From Membranipora membranacea (taxonomy: Eukaryota > Bryozoa > Gymnolaemata > Cheilostomatida > Membraniporidae), in NCBI GenBank assembly GCA_914767715.1, contig OU612069.1, positions 20,457,387 to 20,521,386 of the forward strand: a stretch of DNA of 64,000 nt, in the 5' to 3' direction. The position numbers and the translations under genes were made by a program. Positions 1 through 11,600 of the stretch are shown here, in pieces. Each line of letters opens with the position of its first letter. Positions within the stretch are counted from its first letter, which is position 1. Below the pieces are notes generated by a model. It worked only from the letters and a program-made list of their open reading frames with translations, had not been told where the DNA came from and searched no databases.

Positions 1-646
1 TTCATTTCATCATTATATAATTTCTGTGTATGCAGAAATGTATTTTGACATAGATGGTTGTTTTAATAATAATATACAAAATACATAAACCCAAGAACGC
101 TAGCTTGTAAATAGTTGTCAATAAATTGTAAAAAAAATCCAATTTGTAATTAAAGAGGTCGTAGGAAGACACGGTTCCTAACCATGTGCTGGTAATTGAA
201 TGATACAAGAAAATTGAGGTCATGAAGATAACAAGATAAAAAAAAGAGGAACAATATGGTATCCCTAGCATAATATATGAATAATTGATATTGAATGTGT
301 CTAGCTGCACAGATGAGCCATACCTACACTCCTAATTGTGACAAATATTTCTAGCTCACCAAAGATGCTACTCATAAAAGCAATTATCAGATGGATAGAC
401 ATCGAGTGATACCAATTGTTTAGCTAGCAAGAATTTTGGCAAACTGTCTCTTTACTTGTATAACCAAAATTATTGAATATTGAATCAGCAATCAGCATAA
501 TGCCATTGGTTTTTGGTTGATAACGGAATGGCACTACTAGCAACTCTGGCATGGTTTGAGCAAAAATACAGCACCACCACCTGTAGGTTATGAGTCAGAT
601 CTTTGGTTCATAGCAAAGGGGAGTATACATGGGCTGCTCGCAATCT
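1..646. other. AT-rich sequence downstream of the minus-strand gene, no gene seen
   Basis: I see no coding exon here. The stop codon of the minus-strand gene lies at 647-649, so the adjacent few hundred bases are probably its 3' untranslated region. I found no convincing polyadenylation signal on the minus strand. Open frames in this stretch are short and have no recognisable motif. Confidence 0.4.
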
Positions 647-3600
647 TCATACAAAAACCTCGTCGCTTTTCTCGACCTCATCGACCCACACAGTCCTTTT
701 CTTAGTTGACGGCTCCGTAGTGTTCTCTGTAGATGAAGGTGTAGCTGGATATAACTCAGCGTTATCAGGTGATGTAGTCATAGCTGATAGTGATCTCTTC
801 TCTGTCAATAAAAACAAAAAAATGTATGTCAGCCAGTGAGTTCAGCAGTGCAGTCATCACTCGAGTCTTTAGCAGTTTTCACGGACCTTAAATTTAGAAA
901 TCCCCTTTTATTTGCCTCACAGCATCTAACGGTATATCCATTTAAGAATTCGAACATGAAACAAATTTGATCTAATATGACAGCTACCCGGGTTGTTTCC
1001 ATTCTACCAGTGAGACACCGACTCAAGAGGGCGAACAACTCCAAATATAGGGAAATTTAATCATACTTGATCCAGGGAGGGTGCTTGATCTAACCAAAAC
1101 GGGCCAGCTTTGTAGAACCTTTTACGTCGAAGTGCTGACAACATTTGCGTATAGGATGCAATTAGTATTAGATAGTATTATAAATAATGCAATTCACCAA
1201 ATCCCTTTGACAGCATCATTTACAGCAGCTATAGACATAATGTAAAACTACTCACCTCCAGACCTTCTCTTGTGGCTTGTCTTATTAGGGTACAGCTCTT
1301 CTAATGACTCAGACATCATCACCTGGTTCTCCTCATCAGCACATGTCTCCATCGCACTAATAGTACTCTGTGATAGGTCGACAACTGGAGGCGTGGCTAT
1401 CAGCTGAGAGGGCGGAGTCAGCACAGAGCTTATTAGAACAGCAGTGGTTATTTGATCCTTGGTTTGATCCACACTGTTAGAGGCTCTCGTCTGACGGGGT
1501 CGAGATGGCGGAGTTAGGACAGCTCCAACTGGATCCATTTTCATACTGACGGCAGCACATTGTGAATGAGGTTCTACCTCAATCATTTCAGATTTTTCAT
1601 CCGGTTTGATTTGCTGTGAAATGCTTGGCTCCGCCTCTAGCACCATTAATTGGTTTGATGAGTTGTCAGCTTCCGTACTAACACTTTCTTCCTCATGCTC
1701 AAGTGCGTCCCAGTCCGTCTCTTGTATTGTTTGCATTTTGTGGACCTCATCAGTATATTGCAACTCATTCTTTACTGTCAGGGCGAATGTTTGTGGTTTT
1801 ACGATCATGTCTAGCTGAGTCTGATTGTTCAATTTATTTATCCTCTTGTCTTGTTCTACAAGATGTTTTATATCATCTACAGCCTGGTCATCTCTCGGCA
1901 AACCGGAACAACATTCATCGTCGTCGGTAGATATTCCGCACTCCAGGTCGCATTCTGTTTCCTCCTTATGTTCGCCAACCATGGTTGTATGATCATTTGT
2001 AGGAGATTCCACACTCAGTGCATCTTTGCTCTGATCACTCGGTGTTATGTTAGATTTTGGTAATGGAGCGAAACATGACAGAGATTTCCTGATTTTCCTC
2101 CTGCCTGTCACAGCGCTATCCACAGCGCTGAAGTCGAACTCCTCCACTTTACAGGCTGGATCTGCTGTCGGCACGCTCGCATCACATTCATCATTGTCAC
2201 CTGTTTTATCACCCTCGAGAAACCCTTCTGATTTCTCTTGTTCTGTTGATTTATTCTTGTGTGACACAGGCACAGCAGTGGGTGCTGACAATGCCTGTTG
2301 TGTCTTTCTGAGTGACAACATCACATTTCTGCCCATCCTAGGCTGGGGTTGTCTGACTATTGTACCATTAGTGGCTGAGTTCGGCTCTTGAATGCTGCCT
2401 GATTTTTTAGGTGTAGGTAGAGTAGTTATGACTGATGTGTTAGGACGGCGTACTGGTGGCTTAGGAGGTGTTCTGGTTGGCTTGTTCTCATTTGCTTTAA
2501 TATCCTGGCTGATCTAAAACATTGGAATAATCTTTCATCACAAGTTCATGTTTGTAAAGTTTAACTTCTTCCAGAATTTTGGTACGCAGGACTACATGGT
2601 TACAGGACATACTATGTGTTTTCTTCTGTACATGGGTATGAACAGACAGCAGTGGGCCTCAGCTAACAACTCATATCAGAAGTTAAAAGCACAAATATCT
2701 CCAAAATTGATTTCGAGAAGCATATTTTTTCAAAAACAAGATAGTAAATAAATTCCATGCATGCCACAAAGGGGGGGAGGAGTATTTTTTCAATTTATTG
2801 GTAATTACACATAAATGAAGCTGAAGTAATTTTCACCCACAAGCCACTATATGTACAGAGCATATACCTGGGATGGGAATGCCTTAGCGGGTGAGGCTTT
2901 CCCGATAGTAGCAAACTTCTGAGGTTGTGTTATTACTAAGGGTCTGGATATCAGTGGCGTAGATGGAGGTGCGTCATCGGTAGTCTTACTGATTGTCGGT
3001 ATCGGTGGCGCTATCCAACAGCTGATATTGAAAAAAAATTATGCATAATACTTGTTTTATTCACTATTTGTATCATTTGTGTAGTGATATGTTCAGGGGT
3101 AGCGGCAGGCAAAAAAATATGGTGTAGGTTGCATATAAATCAATCCATGTGCTAGGATTTCTGATCACAGATTGACCTTCAGTGTCACCTTGGTAAACTA
3201 TTGGCAAGGTAACTAGGTAATGACAACTATTACAAACTATCCAAAACGGGACGTTCTTAGTGTTTTAAAATTATGTTTTCTTTCTTATATCAACAAAATT
3301 TTGCATTCTAGAAATCCTGCATTGTAGATATCCACAAATGTTCAAATGCTAATTCATCATAATACAGGCGAAAGTAAAAATTCTAATTAGAGTGTTTACC
3401 TGCTAGATGGTACCACTATCATAGACTGAGGTCTCGCTCTCACACCCTTCTCTGGGGCGGGAAGTGGGGATGAGTGCAGGTCGACGCCTCGATAATACTT
3501 CTACAAAATTAAAGACAAAAATAAATATGTGTACATCACCTTCGCAAATAATTTTAATTGCGAGAAAAGTCCAAAACTCTATTCAGATCACCTGCAATGC

Positions 3601-6128
3601 GCAGTCATGGGCTTAAACTCTTTTTCTGCTAGGTTGATGGTACTATTTGCATTCCATAATCAGTAACAGCCCCGATCGCAACTGGTTTGAATAATGTTGA
3701 GAATAGGATGCCACTACCAGCAATTAAACTTCTACTTTACTCACCATGTGCAGTTTCTTCTTGTTCCACTTCTCCATGAACTTTTTGTAGAAATCCTTGA
3801 GTTTCTTCTCCGACATTTCACTCAGGTCCTTACCAGTCTAAAATAGACAATACATACAACATCATACGTGTGTACGCACACTTGTACACTACAACACTTA
3901 TGTTAGATAAAGAAAGACCAAGTTTGGCTTTATTTGGAGTTGCTCCCTCTCTAGCTGCAAACAAAAGCTTTGCCAGTGGCCAACTTTAGAATAACAGCCA
4001 TTCGAAAAGCAGAACATTCGAATAAAATCATGTTTTCTTCTAATTGATAGTGCTCAAATTATTTTGTGATATTTCAAATTGATATTGTGACTATGCTATG
4101 ATACATGCTTTGTATTAGCTATAGACCTCAAGATTGTCCCACCCCCCTAAGACATCACAGAAGTAACTCATGAAAAGGTAGCTCACAAAGCTCATGAGCT
4201 GTGAAGAGCAGGAAGCCGGGAGCCTGGCCTAGGTGCAAAATTTAACTATGATCTATGGCAGTATTTAGTTGCAATATAATATATTGGGATTCTGTCCTAT
4301 CGTTTTACTACCACCCAGCTGATCTGGTGTTATATAGGAATTGGCTGTCGTTTGTACCCGTTGAGTTATCAACTATCGAAATACACACTATAGTAACTCA
4401 TACCAGCATCATCGCCACAGACGCTACAAGTAATAACTTACTGTCTCATGGATCCAAATCTTAAGCTCTTGTTGCCTGTTGTAGAAATCCTTACTAGTCA
4501 AGATGTCTAAAAAAGGGACAATAAGGTTTATATCAAATGATCAAGAAGTGAAATTCAGCTGAACATTCCAAAAAGGCACTCCTTTTTATGGTATGCTTCA
4601 AAACCTCACTTTGAACATTGGATCAAGTTGTTCCGTTTGCATTTGTAGCTGCTCCCCTTCCACTGCGGGGGAGCAACTTTAAATGTAGGCAAATGGATCA
4701 AACTTGATCTAAGCTACTGGGCGCTCAGACCTTTGACGTTGATAGGGAAATTTAGAAGCTTTGACATTCATCACAAACTCTGATTAACTTTTGTTCTCTC
4801 ACAAATTTAATTTCTAGCTTTTCTAATAGCCTTAACTTAACGCTCATATATCACATTACCAGATTCAGCAGTTCATTTAAACTTAAAGAGGATCGACCTC
4901 ATGTTTTCTCAATAGCAACTCACTCATTTCTTTCTTGAGTTCCTGTTTGACTTGATTTCTCTTTTCTCTATTGAGTTTCCTCTTTGTGACGTCTCTCAGC
5001 TTACTCTCAGGGGCCTCTGTGAGAAAAAAAAAACAGAATAAAATAAAAAATAACAACATAGCTGTCAGTAACATTGGGGCATCATTGTTATGGAGTGTGC
5101 ACTTAGATTTAATGGATACAAAGTTTGATGTATAAATTTAGGCCACGGAAGCAAAGGTAATGGAGTTATTCAATTGCTATAAAAAAAAAGGAATACAATG
5201 AGGTGCATCTTCATGAGGTAGTGCAGCATGACTTTTAGTTTTGTAGGGCTGATGCCACATTTAACATTTCAGTAACTTCGAAAAAGTTATTACCAGGCCA
5301 AGGCTCTCAAGCAGCTTTAGTTAATGCATGCGATAGATGAGTAAAGCATCTGCAGGAGGAAATATTCACTATTTATGGCCACCTAACGCTCACTCAATAT
5401 CCTAGATTTACTTCAACTTACACCTCAGCTAGTGAATATTGGCACCAATTAACATTAACTGTCACTTCACTAGCTTAAATTGACTACCCTAGGATATTTT
5501 CTAGTCCTTACCAAACTCCTCCTCAGAGCTGCTTGTTGACTCTGCCAGAGTCTCATGTTTATCCTCTGTTAGTACCTCATCCCGCTGACACGCATTCTCA
5601 CCCTCCTCCTGACTGTACAGTGAAACCCTCTTCTGTTCTGAGGGTCCTCCGATAGAGTCAATACGAGTAACGAGCTTCGGTCTGCGCGGTGATGCGACTG
5701 GAGAACCATGAGGGGATCCAGCCGGTGTGGAGCTGTAGAAGAATCAGTCAAACATGATGAATTGATGACGAGCCATATAAATAATCTAGCAGAGAAATCG
5801 ACTAACAGAGATATGACAAAGGCAGAAATGATTAGATACCCCTGAAGGAGAACAGATCTTTATCCCCAGCAGGCCTAAGTGCCAGTTTGGTAACCCATAT
5901 TCAGGCTTTATGACATACAAATTGATTGATATTGTTACATTGTAATGAAACAAGAAGAATTTCAGATCCACGATCTTAATGGTCTGACATATCAAATTGA
6001 TTCATGTCAATGGTAGGTAATAACTCAAAACACAGCAAATCGGGATATGTCTGGAATCCTGGGTAAGAAAGGACTTACCTTGTCTTCTTGAACTTGAGCA
6101 TTTCTTTGTCTGCCGAAATTAACAAGGC
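647..6128 (-). CDS. Uncharacterised Ser/Pro- and acid-rich protein, nine visible exons (5' end uncertain)
   Basis: I do not recognise this gene. Nine exons on the minus strand join in one frame across GT-AG introns: 6079-6128, 5512-5732, 4924-5016, 4442-4506, 3745-3837, 3400-3500, 2868-3021, 1256-2513 and 647-801. They total 2190 nt, 729 residues plus a TGA stop, and all phases agree. From the N terminus the product has a Ser/Pro-rich stretch, a Lys/Glu-rich helical stretch (KRKLNREKRNQVKQELKKE), a compact block with TSKDFYNRQQELKIWIHE and then FYKKFMEKWNKKKLHMKYY, Pro-rich linkers, and a long acidic Ser/Thr-rich tail in the 1258-nt exon. The last exon ends in a basic KKRTVW segment. There are no membrane segments or signal peptide. 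A nuclear scaffold or regulatory protein is a guess from composition. Divergent orientation to NUP50 suggests a shared promoter region. The true first exon is unresolved. Confidence 0.7.
4621..4710. mobile_element. Foldback MITE-like element, copy 1
   Basis: This is an imperfect inverted repeat in the intron between the exons at 4442-4506 and 4924-5016. The outer arms begin GATCAAGTT and end AACTTGATC. The inner arms pair GCTCCCCTTCC with the GGGGGAGCAAC region. The arm sequence recurs in the element at 12963-13072, which also folds back, so this is a dispersed family. No clear target-site duplication was found. No coding capacity. Confidence 0.6.
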
Positions 6129-6322
6129 CTAAAAATAGACACAACAATAAAGTAACATGAAGGCTCGATTAGCGTGCATAGGAGTAGGCCTAACACTTTG
6201 ATGTCCTAATTTTGGACAAAGTATTTTGCTCCAAAAAGATGTGAAGCCACCAAATGGAATATTTGTCTGATACTCAGGACCAAACAAAACCCAACCTGTA
6301 TTACGAGTACCAACAAAATGTG

Positions 6323-6417
6323 ACTAAATACATAGGCATCTGGAGTTACAAGCATGTCCAGTATGTCCAGTATGGATACTGGACATGCTTGTAACTCCAG
6401 ATGCCTATGACTAAATA
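6323..6417. mobile_element. 79-bp perfect foldback element with 8-bp direct flanks (hAT-like MITE)
   Basis: A 33-bp arm (6331-6363, beginning CATAGGCATCTGGAG) is repeated as its exact reverse complement at 6377-6409, with a 13-bp spacer. The element is flanked on both sides by the same 8 bp, ACTAAATA (6323-6330 and 6410-6417). An 8-bp duplication is the hallmark of hAT-type transposition, so I read it as a tiny nonautonomous element. It lies just upstream of the first firmly placed exon of the minus-strand gene. A transcript would form a strong hairpin. Confidence 0.75.
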
Positions 6418-6839
6418 GGCCATGTCATATCAACATTGTGACATCAAGGATTTGGATTATTCATGGCTAGCTGAACAGCCTGACCAAACCCAACATGCTA
6501 TGGTAATGAGGGTATCTAAGCTGACCTTCATCATTACCTGAAGGGCTTGCAATGGTATTGGTATGGCTGCCTGATTTAGTCAAAGTCTTAGTTTTGTTAT
6601 GGCTACGTATGTATGTAAAGATACAACAATGGCGAGTTGTTGGTGCAAGGATCTTGGTTGGTGAAGGGCACATGAAGACTCATAACACGGCCTTTACACA
6701 CAACACCTGTACTGCGACTGCGTTATGATGCCCTTCCCTTATCATACATTTCATATTGTGTGCTGTGCAGGGCTGAGAGCAGAGACCAAGTCTGGAGGGA
6801 GGGGGCATAAGGATTAAGGAAGAGCAATAATAATGATGC

Positions 6840-6925
6840 TATGGCACATCACATAATATATAATAATAATAATAAATAAATAGTAATAAACAAATACTAT
6901 TTCAAATAGTAATAAATAAACAGAT
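6840..6925. repeat. AAT/AAAT-rich simple repeat
   Basis: A short low-complexity run of TAA and TAAA units with repeated AATAGTAATAAA blocks. It is non-coding and lies upstream of the first firmly placed exon of the minus-strand gene. Confidence 0.6.
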
Positions 6926-7952
6926 TTTTTAGAATGATTGTGATGTTGATGTTGTCACAGGGGCTGTAGGCACGGTTCCCTGTTGCTTTTGAGTATGCTT
7001 TCTGCTTACTTCAACTGCTAGAAACCCAGAAGCAACATGAGCAGGACATCATAGTTAGTAGGCCTGCAGTACATCACATTTGTCGATTTTACTGAAATTG
7101 ATTTTCAAGTTTGAAAAATAAATGTTTCAATGAGGAATATTGAGCTGATCAGGCCCTAGTCTTTTGTCTGTATGTGTAAGAGATTCTTGTCACATTGAAT
7201 TACAATATAAAGTGATCCACAATACTAGTCTCTGGGGTGAGCAAGGGGTTACATCAGTAAGAAACACAAGATAGTGTGGAACAAATAGGACAGGTATTGA
7301 GCAGAAATTAAAGTTTAAATTTTTCATGATGTGACGTCATAGAGCATTCAACCAATTGGAAACCGTTTAACTAACGGCTTCTAATTTTGTTCACTCCTTT
7401 TTTAAAGAGCCTCACCCTCATTCCTCACATAATGTAGGGTGGATTGTCTTCCCTCCAAATCAGTCTTGAGGTTTGGGCTAAACACATTTTATTCCAAAAA
7501 AGAAAACTGTGGGAGGACCAGTCTGAAAGCACAGACAATTGATCTCTGCTCATAACAGAGGGTATAACAACCCAATAAATACCGGCAGGGTTTTACATTA
7601 GCGTCCAAAGACTTAATTGGTAAGATGGTTAGCCCATTTTCAAATTATCAGTGTGTTCCTTGCTTGAATGGGTGAAAGATCACAATAAAAATAATATTAA
7701 ATTTAAGAGCATTAGTTTAGTTAGTTAGTTAGTAGGCCCAAGCTAGCTGTTGTATTCATTGGACTGGTTCATACAATTCATTTTTTGCTTGCTTTGCACA
7801 CTTAGTTTTACAGTTTCCAGAGGATCCATCTGCTATGTAGCCAACTGATGATGTGCAAGCACAATTGAGGGGCAACCAGCAAGTGATTTGAGTTCATGTT
7901 CAATAGACAATACTATCAATCATATGAAAAAAATGAGACCACACTCACTCAC

Positions 7953-8026
7953 TGTTGTGCTCCCAAAATAGCTTCTTTATAGCTGCCTGCAGAGCCTGCT
8001 TTAACAACATTAGTCATATTGCTCAT
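7953..8026 (-). CDS. Possible first coding exon of the minus-strand gene (phase conflict)
   Basis: On the minus strand an ATG at 8026-8024 opens a frame MSNMTNVVKAGSAGSYKEAI that ends at a strong GTGAGT donor at 7952. It would be a natural first exon, and its last residues flow into ALLISADKE of the exon at 6079-6128. However it ends in phase 2 while that exon needs phase 0, so a direct splice is out of frame. A small unseen exon between them, or a base error, would reconcile this. It may also be a chance frame. Confidence 0.3.
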
Positions 8027-8647
8027 GGGCCTCAATGAAATGTTGTAGGCCTATGATACATCACAAAACTTTGAACTACAAACAATTCAACTTGTATGGT
8101 TTCTTAGCTTGATAAACTATTTATGACTGATAACTGAATTACAATAGGTCTAGCCTGCAACCAAAAATAACCAACCAGCAAATCAACACACTGCAAACAG
8201 AAGAATGATGCGTTTCCAGATAGTCTGAGATGTTTTTTGATCCTCTGTTGTGTTGAGTTTTTTACTGGCTGCGTTGATTCCAACAATGGATTCCCTCAAA
8301 ACTTCATACCCTATGTCCACTAATCAATACATAAATTTCATTAGCTGTATAATGACAATTTTTAATTTGGTACTGCTAACTTGGCTATTGAAAAGGGAAA
8401 GGAACCACCGGGTTACCGCATTGCAATTTTAATTAAATGTAAACCATCGGTTTGCTGAATGTAAGGGAATACTCTATTCAAAGTATCATAACAAAGGAAC
8501 ATGAAAGAAACCCACAATTCGGATGGCTAACCCTTATCCTATCACCGATGTTCCCAATGGGTCATTATATGCTGTGTGGTGTAGGCTGGAGTTTGATGAG
8601 GAGCTCTCTGTTTTGTTATAGAGTAAGAATCTATATACAAAGTAAGG
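8027..8647. promoter_or_regulatory. Presumed divergent promoter region between the minus-strand gene and NUP50
   Basis: About 620 bp lie between the candidate start of the minus-strand gene and the NUP50 start codon. A bidirectional promoter is expected from the head-to-head layout. I see no clear TATA box, CpG island or other core element, so the call rests on position only. Confidence 0.3.
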
Positions 8648-11600
8648 ATGTCTTCAGCCAAGAGAGCGGCGGGGAGACAACTCAATCATGATAACTGGGA
8701 CGATGAGGATGAAGCTGAGGAGGCCGGTGTATTCAAACAGGTCAGTCAAAAAAAAACATTGCATAAATTTCCTTAGTTGGATCCTGACAATTTTTATTTT
8801 GGGACTGCTAAGTGAGCGTATTGAAAAGTGAATAGAACCACAGGTCAACAATCAGTTGGCTGAATGAAAAGAATGCTCTATTCAATTCCACAGCGAAGAA
8901 ACATGAAAGGGACCGAGATTAATCAAACTGATCCAAGTTGCCATCTAGTATCCAACTAATGCGGTAAATGTAATGAACGGTTCAGTCAGATCTTCCGATG
9001 TTTCCTGTTTAATTAGCCAATGTGTTGGCTCTGATATTATTGGCTGTTGGATGGGAAAAATAGCCAATGCCAGGTCACAGAGAGCACCTATTGAGATATA
9101 ATGAAAGTGAAACTGCATTATTTGACACTCACTATAACAAATATAGGTACTTACTGTAAGGTTAGCACATAAATAGGTATACACAGAGAATGCCCGCAAG
9201 AGTGAGTACTGATATACAACCGCACACCTTAGAGTCATAGATATAAGAGAGCTCCTGTTAGTATAGTATTCCCGCCGTATGTCACAGCCTCAGATCCATC
9301 TCTCATGCAAAAGCAGACAACCTTCACACTCACAGAAAGGCGCCATCTGACCTGGCGTTGGCTCCTTCCCACACACCAGTCATTCACAGCCAACACATTG
9401 ACTTATAAAATGGTTGTGGTTGTCTTCTATCTATCATCAAACTTAAACGGTCAAAATAACACCCCATACGCTCCATATCATTATTTCCATTTCCTCAATA
9501 GAACTCTGATATATTCATACAGACAAAATTGAATGTCACCAGTACCGCACTATCTGTTGAGACATCAATCAGAACTATTTGGATGCCCGCTAAGCTAGGC
9601 GAATAGGATTTCCCGAAAAGAAAGACCAAAGTGAACAATGATAGCCGAGTGTATGTATATGTACAACCATCTCAAAATTATTAATTGTTATATTACTGTT
9701 ACATTTTCTGTTCTTCTAGGCTGATGAGTCGGAGATGAAGAGTAGAGTTATAAAGAGAGCAAAGCGTAGGGGAGTAGTGGCTGTAGATGATGAAGCTACA
9801 GCAAACAAACCAGCTCTTTTTACTGGGTTTGGAGGTGAGTTATGTCATGCTATATCGTAATGAGTGGTTCTTTGCACTTTTCCTGGTTTGTGATTTACCA
9901 GAGCTGATCACACGAGAGCTATTGGAGAGAAGATGAAAACAAGGAATTATATATGTTAGAAAGGGCTCTATCGTTCAGAGACAAGGGCTCCTCACCTACA
10001 ACATAGGCCTACATTGTACTGTATTTTTCGACATCCCGTGATTAAAAGGTAATTTCATTGTATATGATTTTTCTTTTCCTTTAGTTGTCTTGTTTTAAAT
10101 TCCCAACTTTTCTTTGAGGGACGATGGCATGTTAAGTTACGAACAGACTTCTCTTACATTGTATGGGTAATGTCAGTGACCGATCCCCGTTGGAAAGCTG
10201 CAAGCTACTGAATGAGAGGGATAGGGCTTACCTAAAGAAAAACTTGATTCAATGACTTGGTATCATTGAAGTGTAGAAATGAGGCTTTTGTCGATAGATG
10301 GCAAATTCACATTGATTGCAAGGAATCTTGAATCAGTTGAAATTTCTTCTTAGAGATGATGTCATCAACATTGGCAAAAGCAACTTTTCTACCTTTATTC
10401 TTGACTAAAAATAACACAACTACTTCAAATCAAGTTTTTTTTCAAACATTCATCGATTCAATATCATTGCTTGTAGTTTTCCAACAGCGTAAGATGCGGC
10501 GATGTTATGATCAGTCAATAAATATAACGTATTGATTTCACTAATCCTATAAAAGGCATACTTGATCTTCAAACTGGATGCGTAACCTGTTTTTATGATT
10601 TTGTAGGATTTGGTGTCGCAACTCCAAAGACAGCCTCTTTTTCATTTAATAAGAAGTCTGAGGACCAGGGCACAGCTGCTGCTAAGCCTCCTGCAGCTAC
10701 TGTGTTCTCAGGTTTTGGTGCTAAGACTACAAACGGTAGTACTGTCATCGCCTCTCCTACAAAAACACAAGATGTAAGATTCTTTGTTAATTTACTATCA
10801 TAACTCTTAGAGCTTTGCCTGCTCACTGGTATTCTCTCAATATAAGAAAATTCCCTTGACAGTTCACTAGTCTTAATCTAGTCTTGTTTGCAGTAAACAA
10901 GACGGGCTTGATATCAAAATATGTGACATTGTGTGCTGTAGCGCAGACATTCATTGGCACTTTAGACAATAGGTTTTACCATAGACTTAAACCACTGCAG
11001 CTGACTAGCTGAGATCCAACATTTTTATTGGTGTTTGATCGCAGCTAGATTTTAAAGGCACCTGATTGGTCAACAACAACATTAGTCATCACTAATGGTG
11101 GATGGCTGGGGAAGAAGATACTCCCTACATTTTGAGAGCTCATATAACACCATTCAAAGCTACTGGCTAGATGTTTTGATGCCACAACTCTCTATTTAAA
11201 TCTTTGACTGGTGGCTATGCTGGGCAAAGCCCAGCTGTGGTTTAAAGATAACAGAAAGACCAAAGCCATATGTAGTCCGGCGGCTAACACTGCAGTAGTT
11301 ATGCAGAACTAGCTGACACAACTAGCTGACACAACTAGCTGACACAACTAGCTGACACAACTAGCTGACACAACTAGCTGACAGAACTAGCTGACAGAAC
11401 TATCTGACAGAACTATCTGACAGAACTAGCTGACACAACTAGCTGGCAGAACTATCTGGCAGAACTAGCTGACAGTACTAGCTGACAGAACTATCTGACA
11501 GAACTAGCTGACACAACTAGCTGACAGAACTAGCTGACACAACTAGCTGACAGAACTATCTGACACAACTAGCTGACACAACTAGCTGGCAGAACTATCT

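Noticed and set aside
1606-2391. Plus-strand open frames opposite the largest exon of the minus-strand gene
   Set aside because: Shadows of a long real exon on the other strand, with no conserved motif.
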